Below, in pieces: positions 1 to 11,887 of a stretch of 64,000 bases of DNA. Every line of letters starts with the position of its first letter. Position 1 is the stretch's first letter. This DNA is from Isoetes taiwanensis (taxonomy: Eukaryota > Streptophyta > Lycopodiopsida > Isoetales > Isoetaceae), in NCBI GenBank assembly GCA_021234155.1, contig JAJEKV010000015.1, positions 8,900,458 through 8,964,457 on the forward strand, read 5' to 3'. The notes beneath the pieces were generated by a model. That model saw only the letters and a list, made by a program, of their open reading frames with translations. It ran no database searches and was not told the DNA's origin. A program made the translations under genes and the position numbers.

Positions 1-1690
1 GAAGCTCTTACACAGTGTGTTTCCGCGAGGGCACTCCACCATTGATCATATCTTCACTCACAAGACATTGATTGAGGATAGGTGAATAGACAAAAACCTC
101 GCATTTGTTTCGTGGATTTTGCAAAGCTTTTGACGCAGCGTCCCCTACGACGGGCTATGGATAGGCCGCGTACCGTGGACCCCCTTGACTTGCGAATGTA
201 GTATACATGCACGCAGGCATGCTCCGCCGTATCACATCGCCGACAGCCGTAATCAGTAGTATTGAGTGCGCCGGTTGCCCCCCCCACACTCTTTGGCCTA
301 TACATTGACTCAACTGAAGATTGGCTCTCACAGAGCATGGAGGTGCGGAGGGTGCCCATCTCATGCATCACACAATCCGCAACTCATATATGCCGATGAT
401 TTCAACCTCCGCCTATACTCCGGAGGACATGCAACGTCACACCGATGCTCTTTGACACTTTTGCCAATTCACCGCATGCGAAGTTAACTTGGCCAAAACT
501 AGGGGTGCCGCTGGTAGCATCATCCCATCCCGCCCAAGGCTTCCCTCATTCACTTACCGGGGGACAAGAGGTAGAGGTGGCTCCACTCCACAAGTACTTG
601 GGGATCGAAGTTCTCAACTACCACCCATTGGGATGTCGCCATCGTTGCGGGTCACGACGGTTGGAAGGCACTATATGCCATGCGTAACAATGCCCACAAG
701 GCGTAGGTTGTATGCCCGGGGCCACCAAATACACCTGCTTCGGCCTTTATCGAGCCGGCCCTTTGTATAGGGCGTAAGTGTGGGGCCCGTGATATCCCTT
801 AGCACCCCGAATGATCTTGAGCACGGGCCCTTGGGGGTGAAGTCCAACAGCCCATACCGCATCCTACTTCAGAGACAAGCCGCCTTCAACGGGCTGCATT
901 GGAACGCCATATCGCTTTACTTCCGTAAGGTGGTCGCTATGGCTGATACATGCTTGCCCAACCTGCTTTGGCTAATGCATGGGTCCTCACGTCGGGTGTG
1001 CGTAAAAAGACGCGCGCCTGTGTCGACAAAGAAAGATCGCAAGGCACTTAAGCCGCACTTTGATGCTACTTTCCTTCAAGCAGCTGCGGGATGCGGATGC
1101 TCTCGACGCATGTTGTGGGCACACTATCGCAGCAAGTCAATCCTAGGCTCACGAGAGGCCCATACACGAAGATTTTGTACACCCAATGCCTGCCCATGAA
1201 GAAGCAGACTTATAGCTTCCATTCAGACGGTGCAATATCGCCTCCGATTGAAACGGGACGTTGGGCTCGGGAAGCACGGAGCAAAGGGTTTGCCGTTGTT
1301 GCCACCGTGGTGCTATTGAGGATGAATGTCATGTCCTCCAGATCGCCCTCGCATTTGCTCATATCCAAGAGCGATATGCTCGATTACTAGTGCCCAACCG
1401 TTGCACCGCTTATTGACTACGTCGGTGGGCGGTTTGGGGTCATACCTCCGGAGGTTATGGATGCACGGACTTCGCTTGTGTCCTCCAGGGCGGCATTGAA
1501 ACCGTCCTATACAATCAGCGGCGCTCCAAAGATACTTAATGCACGCTAAGGTTTTTCCTCAAACCCTTTCTGGGCGGGGTTTTTAACTCTCACAATAGGT
1601 TTGTCGCTTCTCTTTTTTATTTGGGTCCCATAGGCCAATTGGTCTCCGTGGATGCTAAAAATCTATTCTTATTCTTATTCTATTGAAATC
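1..1690 (+). mobile_element. LINE retrotransposon remnant (reverse transcriptase to 3' tail)
   Basis: A decayed non-LTR retrotransposon entering from the left edge. Pieces of the reverse transcriptase appear in order but in shifting frames: a HSTIDHIFTHKTLIE-like segment (about 30-90), a VDF..KAFD segment (about 113-140) broken by a frameshift, the catalytic LIYADDFNL (YADD at 389-400), then KYLGIEV (about 590-612). A C-terminal zinc-knuckle-like stretch, CRCCHRGAIEDECHVL, lies near 1288-1345. The coding part ends near 1545 and is followed by a hairpin-forming 3' UTR and a TTCTTA/TTCTA-type tail at about 1664-1685. GC content is visibly above that of the flanking DNA. Frames change at least three times, so it cannot be active. 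The clade is not certain; the EDE.H motif and microsatellite tail argue against a poly(A)-tailed L1. Confidence 0.82.
1548..1685 (+). other. LINE 3' UTR: AAACCC/GGGTTT hairpin, conserved block and TTCTTA tail
   Basis: A GGTTTTTCC block is followed by an AAACCC...GGGTTTTT hairpin (1548-1580), then the conserved GGGTCCCATAGGCCAATTGG near 1624-1643 and a TTCTTA-rich tail. The same hairpin recurs near 39,897 and 53,602. The GGTCCCATAGGCC block recurs near 19,310, 40,447 and, more diverged, 53,135. A conserved 3' structure just before a microsatellite tail fits recognition of the RNA 3' end by the element's own reverse transcriptase; that role is inferred. Confidence 0.7.
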
Positions 1691-1730
1691 CACAAATGCA
1701 AAGTTCATGCATTGATGTTACTGTCATTAG

Positions 1731-1810
1731 ACAATCTTAATAACAAGAATAATTACAAAAGCAAATAATGACAATCTTAAAAACAAAATTAATTACAAAA
1801 GCAAATAATG
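1731..1810. repeat. 40-bp tandem duplication
   Basis: Two adjacent units beginning GACAATCTTAA and ending GCAAATAAT differ at a few positions. AT-rich, no coding content. Confidence 0.8.
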
Positions 1811-1892
1811 CCCATTCTCCCGATATCAACATGCAGTGTTGTCTAAGTTGCACATATGGATGTTAAAGGCCAAGTAAAGACACACCACCACG

Positions 1893-1925
1893 TATGCCCA
1901 GCAACATCGGGCACATGTTTACTAG
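1893..1925 (+). mobile_element. Helitron-like 3' terminus
   Basis: A stem TGCCC/GGGCA (1895-1899 and 1909-1913) is followed by eight bases and CTAG, with a T as the next base. Helitron 3' ends have a short GC-rich hairpin about 10 bases before a terminal CTRR and insert between A and T. The same hairpin and CTAG end occur on the other strand at 22,790-22,821, which makes chance unlikely. The 5' TC end of this copy was not found; it would lie to the left and may enclose part of the LINE. Confidence 0.55.
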
Positions 1926-4474
1926 TCTACTTACTTAAAATATTTTTTCGGGGTGGGTGGTAACGCCGGTGTGCCCTTTTCAGGATGTTTCTTTTGGACG
2001 AAAAAAATGGTTTTCCAGCAGTATTTAATTCTCCGACCATGTTTCCCCTTTTAGACAATAATGATACGTAATCTACATGGAGCATTTCGCTCCGTAGGGC
2101 CTTGAGGCAGCGCCACCAGCTGAGGCGGTGCACGAGCGATGGAGCCGCGAATGCCGCCGAGGCTGTATGCATCGCCAAGAGGTCCTGCGAGGGCGAAATG
2201 CCCTCCCCCCTCTAGGTTACATGATCGTGATCGTGTGGCTATGACGGATGTTCTGGTGTGGAAACTAACTAGTTTCTAGCCTTAGAAAGCTTCAAATAAG
2301 AAACAATCAACTTCTTCTGAGCTCAACTTCTATTTTCTAGCTCAGAGAAAACAGAGCCCTCTGTTTCCACAACCTTGTTGAATAATCCAAAGATAGGAAA
2401 AATTCAAAGAGGCGCGAAAATTGCTTCCCATATTGCTCAACCGAGTGGCATATAGCCTCAGCTATGGCTGCCATAGCTTCCCTGCCCAAGTCAAGAATAA
2501 ATCCGAAACATTCAACTGCGCATGTATGTCACTTAATTCCTAAGCAGCTTTGCAACAGCTTTGCAGTTGCAAAGCTTAATGTGGAATTCACATGAGAGTC
2601 TTTTTGGCCCTGCGCTGAGAGTCTTTTTGGCCCTTTGCAGTCTTTTCAGCTGCTGCTTAGTTTTCTCCCCATAGCACGCTATGGATGGCGCGACATCTGA
2701 AGCTGTTAAACGGGGCTGACTGAGTTTTTCATTTACAGCACTGGATCAGCCACAATTTATTGCATGAAAATAGAACACGCGCAATTTCCCAGTAATTTTG
2801 ACCTACCCTTCATTATGGTTTGGTAGGGTTTTCGGGAGGGCGATTTTACAAACATTTGCAAGCATGGATGCAGATTTTACAAGCAAAGGTCAGTAAGCAG
2901 AGGACAACAGAGTTCGGAATGGGAGTGACGGAACTGGAGATGGTGTGGATAAGGCTCTCAATACATTTTGCAGAGTCTGGTGGCAAGATGCTAAGCTGGG
3001 AGGTTTGCAACATTGCTCTTTTCTGCCTCTCTTCAATCTTCTTCTTATTATCTTCTCTTTATTATAGGTGCATAGATGGGAGCAATGGCAGTTATAGAGC
3101 CGGAGGAAGCACTGATGAAAACGGGCAGCAAAGCTTTGTTGAATCTTTTATATCAATCTCTTCCAGTGATGCTCCTCTCATATGTCGATACTAAGACCAT
3201 AGTTTTACGCTTTTAAGATTTCAGATTCCCCCCATCGATTTGGAGGCTTACGGTGTGCCTCTTTTAGGTGCACCCTTAACTTCGGTCCCCCTTACTGATT
3301 TGGAGCCTTACTGTGGTGTGCCTCTTTTAGGTGCACCCTTAACTTCGGTTTTGCTTTATCAACTGAGTTCATTATTGAGAGAATTAAAGGTTTTTTGGTT
3401 TTTTTCATTTCATTTATCCTATGCTGCAAATAAAATTTAAAGGCTTAGCATATCTGGCTTTAAGGTTTAAGAAATTTACACTTACCTATACTACAGATCA
3501 AGGGATCTAAGGGTGTCTCATTTACCTATACTACAGATTAAGGGCTTAGCATATTTTAACAAGGTAGAGCCAGGTCTTTTGTCAAGTGGGTAATTTGAGA
3601 TGCAGGATTTATCATGTTCTTATTCTATAGTGGGATACTAAATACTGAGTTCTTCGCATTTGTCAAATGGCCAGAAAGCAATGAGGGTAGCGTGGTTTGG
3701 AGGGCATACCATACATTTTTCTACTGGTCAAGGCTTATATGAATAGTACTTCCTAATTTGCATTTTTTTCTACAAATTGGATGTTGCACAGGCCAATGTT
3801 AGGGGCTTACATGAATAATACTTCCTAATCTGCATTTGGATTGGAAAGATTCTGCAGCAGCTTACTACCATTGATAATTGATCATATCAGTACAGAACCG
3901 ATTAACACATGGATGAAGAACTCTGTATATATGATGACAAACTTGATTATCACAACAGATTTAAGCTTTTGTTTGCTCAATTTTGGGACAAATATGCTGC
4001 CAACTTGCTATTAATGTTTAGAACGCCATATATACCGAAGCAAGTCTGCTGCACATACATCTATTTCTTAGCTTTGTTTAATTATTTCTCTTTTATTATC
4101 TTTGCTTAATCTGCCTCATTTTGTTTTACTTGGTTTATAGCTTATTTCTGTGATGTACCATGGACATCTTCATTCAATGGATTTTTTTTTATTCCATTAC
4201 GTAACTACCAGATAAAGAGATGGCCTACAACCCTTCTGTCATATTGTGGCAAGTCTGATTCCAACAGCCATAAAACTGTGGTTTTTAGAGTCTGAGACCA
4301 AGATAGACTGTGCAAAGATAGTTCAGTAAATTAAATAAACTATTTCTAAATGGCGATTTATTGCATGTATTTCTATTGTGGCCTTTGGATCACTCCCAGG
4401 AATTAGTTGTACCTGCTTTATCTGTGTGTTTGTAAGGAGTGACATTTTATGAATATGGTTACAAAGCCCATATA
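1926..4474. other. Anonymous AT-rich spacer with short duplications
   Basis: No gene is recognised. Two open frames, minus strand 1927-2178 (83 codons) and plus strand 2820-3194 (124 codons), have no recognisable domain and are probably chance. A ~60-bp unit ending TAGGTGCACCCTTAACTTCGG is tandemly duplicated at about 3237-3350, and a shorter repeat, TTACCTATACTACAGAT, occurs twice near 3482-3540. Confidence 0.5.
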
Positions 4475-4487
4475 TTTTTCAATTGCA

Positions 4488-4514
<27 letters not shown>

Positions 4515-4518
<4 letters not shown>

Positions 4519-7500
4519 GAACATGGTTTGCAAAGGCTCACTTTGACCTACGGTATGAGTTATAAGGGCACAAGGTGATCCATGTATTATGCATAACTAT
4601 CTTGGATAACTATCTTGGTATGCATGAACTATGACTTAATATCTAGTTCCAATATCTAGTTCAAAGTGGGAATCAAAATCATACAGGGAAGTTGTAATGG
4701 TCACTTGGCACTTGGTGGTCTTCCTGAATGCATGAGCACTACTTGTTCTAAAAATGCTAACTTCTGCAAGACGTGAGTCACCATGGACCATTAGATCCTG
4801 ATATCTCCACTACTATGGCACATGGCAAATGTTTGAAGTTGTGTAAACCAATGGGCCATGGCTACTGAGTGAAATTCGAATTTTTGTGAACCTTTGGTTG
4901 CCATATTCTTTGTGGATTTTACCATGCTTGCAAGGTTGAATTAGCTGGAAGATTAGTACACCTGATTAAATGTACATCTGACCCATGGTCCACAGACAAT
5001 ATAAGGAAATTTCATGAGATGGTTCCATGGTTTATGGATGCTGGATTCTAAAGTTAAAAATCTCAAAAACTTGTGAGACACATGACACGTGGCTAGAGGG
5101 CTAGGTCAAATTGTGGAAGTTGTAATGGCATTATGGTCACATGGCACTTTTTAATTTCGTATACATTATCTTGGCTGAACATTCTAACTGTGGAAAATGC
5201 GAAACACCATAGACATATGACTTAAAATTTAAGTCAACTTGTGGATGCAAATAATATAGGGAAGTTGTAATGGCCTTATCAAGTATGGTCGCTTAAGAAA
5301 GTGATATTCGGATACTATGTTTTAAATATGAAAAACCGTAACGTATGCATTTTTCTGAGTGCATCTGCGACCACAACTGCTAAGAGTTATTTCCAGAACA
5401 CTGAACTCTAATTATCGAGACGACTTACATCTGGCACACTGCCGATTCATGACCATGGAGGATAGGTATTGCTGTAATTTCATAAGGGATTTGGTTTCTA
5501 GAGATTGATTTGGTTTCTAGAGATTTAAATGCGCCGCAGGCTCTCTCATCTAAGTAGTAGATGGTGTAGGACCCTGATTAGGGCATTTAGATGTTGAGCA
5601 TACGACCTGTATAGTTGATTGATGCTTCCTCTTATGCTGCGAAATTCTTAACCTGAACATTGACAGGATTTAGCTCAAGGAAATTGGCAAGATAGAGTTG
5701 CAGATGATGTAATATTACATGCCGCTAATAACCCGTAGGTCGGTCAAGAGTGCACCGATATTGAAGATGCAAAGTAGCCTTTGCACATCCAGCTGACAAT
5801 ACATTGGATTTACAAGACACAAATGTAGCTATGGGCTATTGCCTTCCTCTCAAATGAACATGGCGACATTTAAGCAGACACGAGGACTTCACTCAGGTCT
5901 GCTTAGGTTATTTTTGCTTGCTTTTTTCTTCACAACAAATAAGGGTGCATACATCCGCAATTATAGGCCGTGCCTTGCTTATCTGCAGTACCATTTATAG
6001 TAATTGTTGGTATATTTGTTTGCCTCTCTATTTAATGTATAGATCTGCTCAGAACAGTAAATAATTGGGCAATCAATGTGGATGTCTTTGCAGTCGCTAG
6101 CATGTGGTTGTTAAACTAAGCTATTTGCTTGTAAGGTTCAGACCTACAAATTCTGATTTCTCTTGAATGTTCGTCTCATTAAATATTGATTAATGATGTA
6201 CTCTAGATTATAAGTGTTTTACTAATCCAAGCAGAGGTTGAATAGAAGAATAAGGTAATTAATGTGATAACAGATTGCTACATTGAGATGCATTGACATC
6301 AAAGGCTTGTTGCACTGAATAATGAAGGATTACTACATTTTGTGAGCACTTTCAAAGGTTCTGATCATAGGAAAGTTGTGCAAGCTAGATATAGATAACT
6401 TACTGGCCATGCAGGCAAATGAGTGCTACAGATTCAATAGGGCATAGTTATGTAAACTTTGAGGTGGGAATCTAGCTATAAAATACTGGCCCGAAATTGA
6501 ATAAAGAGTCCTACACAGCAGGCCTTGCTCTTTCATCCAGTAGGCTTTTAAAGTGGTATTTGATCGTATAGCACAGTCCGTACAAAAATATTTGGTACCT
6601 TTAGCAAGAAGTTACAGGTTGAAAATGTGAGAAGATATGCTGAACTCTGCAATATTTTGTACGAAAATTCTAGATCTGGAGTTAGTTCTTGTTCTGTTTG
6701 AATTTTTGCACATCCAAAGGGTGCAAATCTAGCATAAGATGGCTGTAAAGGAATATGTGCATTGGCTGGCTAATACCTTAGGACTCTTTTATTGCTAAAG
6801 TGCTCTTAACAGGAAAAACAGTAGTGGTCACTTTGGTATCGAGCAGTCACTATTTGGAATTTCATTTGGGTATGATCTTGCTTATAATGACTTTATATCT
6901 AAGAGCAGTGTCAAGAAACGAGCTTCCCCACCGTCTCATATATAGTGGAAACAATCTCTTTATAGCATGCATGCTAGGTATAATTATTGCATGCGTGTCT
7001 TTTATTTAGAGCGCACTGCGGATGCTTGTGGGGTAATTTAAGATTGAAGATTCCTAACATTGTTATAAGCTGGTTGAGAAATCAGTATTAAGCATGCATA
7101 CAAATAAAGGTTGCATGTAGGCTAATCTTTTAGGGCAGAGTCATTTACACATTCTCTGCTTGATAAAATACCAGTCTATTGTGTAAGGTGAAGGGCTTAT
7201 AAGCCCAAGGAATCAGAGCTTACCCGCTGGTGACTTAGGCTCTTACCCTTCTTAGGCTAATCGTCCTCCGGTTTCACCGCAGTAACCGGTTTCTTGCTCC
7301 TTGTTGTGTTTTCATGATTAAAGAAAGCTATGATTCTACCGAACTGCCAATAAGCAATTCGCCGAAGTATTTACATGACGTAAAATGACATTCTCAGAAA
7401 TTAATATGTGTAATGCGTTGACAAGGTACCATTTGTATATAATTTATTTCCCCTCTTTTTAAGATGATATGTGGACAATAATTTCTTGAATAAGGATATA

Positions 7501-7708
7501 TTATTTTTGCATTGCTTCCTACATGATCTCGTATTTGAACCGAGTCTTAGCTATAAATTCCGTAATTTCTTTTGGCTTTAATAAATGTAACCATTTTTAA
7601 GGCTTAAGTCAAAGTTACACCCGCTTTGGCTTAAGGTCATATTGGCTTGAAGTCGCCTTTGCAAAAAGGCCATGGATGGTAAAAGTATGTTTGAACAGAT
7701 TTTAAAAG
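4515..7708 (-). repeat. 3.2-kb direct repeat, copy 1
   Basis: Nearly collinear with 8530-11,775 from the shared ATAAGAA.ATGGTTTGCAAAGG start to the shared GATTTTAAAAG end. It is AT-rich without a convincing open frame. Differences from copy 2 are mostly short clusters of changed bases and small indels between long identical runs. The function of the source sequence is unknown. Confidence 0.85.
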
Positions 7709-7726
7709 GTTTTTTTCACTAACTCA

Positions 7727-7989
7727 GGCCCCTAGTTATACTAGGGCAAGGGGATTCACCGTAAAGTGCCATACAATGTGCCCGAGTGACTTGTAGGGGG
7801 TTTTTTAGGACCCATTTCCATAACGCATAATGCAAGAGGTAGGGGGTTTTTGCCACTACTTGGGGTAAACTTTTGTACCGGAAGGGGTCGAATTTGCCTT
7901 TCAAGAAATCGATATGGGGTGTTTTTGATCACCCTATGCACGCATTACGGCATACCCCCTTACTATAAGTGAACCCCGTACTAGGGGCC
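7727..7989. mobile_element. Small inverted-repeat (MITE-like) element between the 3.2-kb copies
   Basis: GGCCCCTAGT at 7727-7736 matches the reverse complement of 7980-7989. Just inside, GGGGATTCAC on the left matches a GTGAACCCC stretch on the right. The 263-bp body contains several GGGG-rich lines and no long open frame. No target duplication is clear, so the assignment is tentative. It lies only between the two 3.2-kb copies. Confidence 0.45.
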
Positions 7990-8529
7990 TTAAAATGGTT
8001 AGAATTCAGGTGTATATAAGTTCTTACTAATACGTTTTGGACCTTTATAGGAATTGGCATAGGCTGGAAATGATGATTATTATTCTTTCTACCAATTTGT
8101 ACGATTACCCAAGGCTGCCAATGAGGACGAGTATTAATACAGTGGTACAAATATAACTTGTGCAAAAATGATAGATAAGTTTCGCTTTTGGCTTGCATCA
8201 GAAGTAAGGAGATCGACTAAAAAATAAAGGTAATATGACACTAGTTGTTGATGAAATTCTACCAATAGAACTTAACATGAAAGCTGAAACATAGGTCGAG
8301 GTTTGGCTGTTTTAAACTAGTCTTTGGGCATTGGCCAAACTAAGCTCAATCTGTTTGCCATTTGGCTCTCCTACGAGAAATAAATACTTGCAGCAAATGC
8401 AATAAGAGTTAATTAGGCAGTATAGGTAGGGTAGGGCTTTGGCAACAAGGTTCTACTCTCCTTGTTGCTAACTCTATTTATGACTTTGGCCCACTCTGAC
8501 CTACGGTAGGAGGCAGGTTTTTTTTTATT

Positions 8530-11500
8530 ATAAGAATATGGTTTGCAAAGGCTCACTTTGACCTACGGTATGAGTTATAAGGACACAAGGTGATCCATGT
8601 ATTATGCATAACTATCTTGGATAACTATCTTGGTATGCATGAACTATGACTTAATATCTAGTTCCAATATCTAGTTCAAAGTGGGAATCAAAATCATACA
8701 GGGAAGTTGTAATGGTCACTTGGCACTTGGTGGTCTTCCCCAATGCATGAGCACTACTTATTCTAAAAAATGCTAAACTCGCAAGACGTGGAGTCACCAT
8801 GGACCATTAGATCCCCGATATCTCCACTACTATGGCACATGGCAAATGTTTGAAGTTGTGTAAACCAATGGGCCATGGCTACTGAGTGAAATTCGAATTT
8901 TTGTGAACCTTTGGTTGCCATATTCTTTGTGGATTTTACCATGCTTGCAAGGTTGAATTAGCTGGAAGGTTAGTACACCTGATTAAATGTACATCTGACC
9001 CATGGTCCACAGACAATATAAGGAAATTTCATGAGATGGTTCCATGGTTTATGGATGCTGGATTCTAAAGTTAAAAATCTCAAAAACTTGTGAGACACAT
9101 GATACGTGGCTAGAAGGCTAGGTCAAATTGTGGAAGTTGTAATGGCATTATGGTCACATGGCACTTTTTGATTTCGTATACATTACCTTGGCTGAACATT
9201 CTAACCGGTGGAAAATGCGAAATACCATAGACATATGACTTAAAATTTAAGTCAACTTGTGGATGAAAATAATATAGGGAAGTTGTAATGGCCTTATCAA
9301 GTATGGTCGCTTAAGAAAGTGATATTCGGATACTATGTTTTATATATGAAAAACCCTAACGTATGCATTTTTCTGAGAGCATCTGCTACCACAACTGCTA
9401 AGAGTTATTTCCAGAACACTGAACCCTAATTATCGAGACGACTTACATCTGGCACACTGCCGATTCATGACCATGGAGGACAGGTATTGCTGTAATTTCA
9501 TAAGGGATTTGGTTTCTAGAGATTGATTTGGTTTCTAGAGATTTAAATGCGCCGCAGGCTCTCTCATCTAAGTAGTAGATGGTGTAGAACCCTGATTAGG
9601 GCATTTAGATGTTGAGTATACGACCTGTATAGCTGATTGATGCTTCCTCTTATGCTGCGAAATTCTTGAACCCTCAACATTGGATGTGATTTAGCTCAAG
9701 GAAATTGGCAAGATAGAGTTGCGTATGATGTAATATTACATGCCGCTAATAACCCGTGAGGTCCGGTTAAAGAGTGCACCGATATTGAAGATGCGCCAGC
9801 CTTGCACATCCAAACCGACAATACATTGATTTACAAGACACAAATGTAGTTATGGGCTATTGCCTTCCTCTCAAATGAACATGTTTTACATTTAAACGCA
9901 TTTACACAAGGACTTCACTCAGGTCTGCTTAGGTTATTTTTGTTTGCTTTTTTCTTCACAATAAATAAGGGTGCATACATCTGCAATTATATGGGTTGTG
10001 TGCCTTGCTTATCTGCAGTACCATTTATAGTAATTGTTGGTATATTTGTTTGCCTCTCTATTTAATGTATAGATCCGCCGTAACAAAGAAATAATTGGGC
10101 AATCAATGTGCATGTCTTTGCAATTTAGCATGTGGTTGTTAAACTAAGCTATTTGCTTGTAAGGTTCGTGACCTACAAATTCTCGATTTTCTTGAATGGT
10201 CGCCCCATTAAATATTGATTAATGATGTACTCTAGATTATAAGTGTTTTACTAATCCAAGCAGAGGTTGAATAGAAGAATAAGGTAATTAATGTGATAAC
10301 AGATTGCTACGTTGAGATGCATTGACATCAAAGGCTTGTTTAATCGAATAATGAAGGATTACCTTGCATTTTGTGAGCACTTTCAAAGCTATTATGTTTC
10401 GCCGCTTTCATTGTTCCGATCATAGGAAAGTTGTGCAAGCTAGATATAGATATTCTTGTGGGCCATGCAGCAAAATGAGTGCTACAGATTCAATAGGACA
10501 TAGTTATGTAAACTTTGAGGTGGGAATCTAGCTATAAAAAATCGCCCGAATTGAATAAAGAGTCCCTACAAAGTTGTGCCTTGCTTTTTCATCCAAAGAG
10601 GCTTTTAAAGTGGTATTTGATTGTATAGCACAAATCCATAAAAAATATTTGGTACCATTAGCAAGAAGTTACAAAAGTTGAAAATGTGAGAAGATATCTT
10701 GAACTCGCAATATTTTGTACTAAAATTCTAGATCCGAGTTAGTTCTTGTTCTCGCTTGAATTTTGCACATCCAAAGCAAAAAATCTAGCGGTCAGAAGGA
10801 ATATATGCACCGGCCGGGCTAATACCTTAGGACTTTTTATTGTTAAAGTGCTCTTAACAGAAACACAAAGAGTGGCCACTTTGGTATCTAAAATACTATT
10901 TGGAATTTCTTTTGGTCCGATCTTACTTATAATGACTTATATCTAAGAGCGATTTGTCAAGAAACGAGCTTCCCCAATCGCCTCATATATGTGGAAACAA
11001 TCTCTTTATAGCATGCATGCTAGGTATAATGATTGCATGCGTGTCTTTATTTAGAGCGCACCTTGTGACAGCTTGTGGGGTACCTAAGATTGAAGATTCC
11101 TAACATTGTTATAAGTCGGGTTGAGAAATCAAGATAAGCATGCATACAAATAAAGGTTGCATGTATGCTAATCTTTGGGCGTAGTCATTTACACATTCTC
11201 GCTTGATAAAATACCGATCCTATTGTGTTTGTGTTACATGCAAGGTGAAGGGCTTATAAGCCCAAGGAACTCAGAGCTTACCCTGTTAGTGACTTAGGCT
11301 CTTACCCTTCTTAGGCTAACTATCTTCCGGTTTCATCAAGAAAAACGGGTTTCTTGCTCCTTTGTTGTATTTTCATGATTAAAGGAAGCTATGATTCTAT
11401 CGAACCGCCAATAAGCAATTCGCCGAAAGTATTTACATGACGTAAAATGACATTCTCAAAATTAATATGTGTAATGCGTTGACAAGGTACCATTTGTATA

Positions 11501-11775
11501 TAATTTATTTCCCCTCTTTTAAGATGATACGACGGACAATAATTTCTTGAATAAGGATATATTATTTCTTGCATTGCTTTCTACATGATCTCGTATTTGA
11601 ACCGAAGTCTTGGCTATAAATTCCGTAATTTCTTTTGGCTTTAATAAATGTAACCATTTTTAAGGCTTAAGTCAAAGTTACACATGTTTTGGCTTAATAC
11701 GATATTGGCTTGAAGTGGTCTTTGAAAAAAAAAAGGCCATGGATGGCAAAAGTCTGTTTGAACTGATTTTAAAAG
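8530..11775 (-). repeat. 3.2-kb direct repeat, copy 2
   Basis: Second copy of the 4515-7708 sequence. Immediately left is a short T run (8519-8526), which could be a second, eroded poly(A) tail and suggests either a tandem dimer or two successive retropositions. The right side continues into a tandem of AAGTTTATTAAACACCAAC (three copies, about 11,773-11,860). Confidence 0.85.
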
Positions 11776-11872
11776 TTTATTAAACACCAACGAAAGCCAA
11801 AAAGTTTATTAAACACCAACAATTGCAAAAAGTTTTCCAAAAAGTTTATTAAACACCAACAATTGCAAAAAG
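11772..11872. repeat. Tandem AAGTTTATTAAACACCAAC units at the edge of the retroposed block
   Basis: Three copies of the 19-mer, spaced by about 30-40 bases and alternating with AATTGCAAAAAGTTTT. They lie just inside the right target duplication and so form the 5' edge of the minus-strand insert. Confidence 0.75.
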
Positions 11873-11887
11873 TTTTTCAATTGCATT

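Larger units (their letters stand above)
4475..11887 (-). mobile_element. 7.4-kb retroposed block with 15-bp target duplication and poly(T)
   Basis: The 15-mer TTTTTCAATTGCATT is found at 4475-4489 and again at 11,873-11,887. On the inner side of the left copy is a pure T run to 4514, that is, a poly(A) tail on the minus strand. A long duplication plus a poly(A) tail is the signature of LINE-type target-primed insertion. Inside are two ~3.2-kb direct copies (4515-7708 and 8530-11,775) separated by 0.82 kb. No long open frame and no reverse transcriptase were found on either strand, so the block was presumably mobilised in trans. A large LTR-like or LARD element is the alternative, but the copies do not begin TG or end CA. 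Confidence 0.62.

Noticed and set aside
780-1199. 139-codon plus-strand open frame
   Set aside because: It lies inside the decayed LINE, in a frame that does not carry the family motifs over most of its length; counted as part of the element.
2820-3194. 124-codon plus-strand open frame
   Set aside because: One hydrophobic patch only, no homology recognised, repeat-rich neighbourhood.
4515-11775. Reading the two 3.2-kb copies as LTRs of a large retrotransposon
   Set aside because: They lack TG..CA ends, a primer-binding site and a polypurine tract at the copy boundaries, whereas a 15-bp duplication and poly(A) fit LINE-type insertion. Kept as an alternative only.
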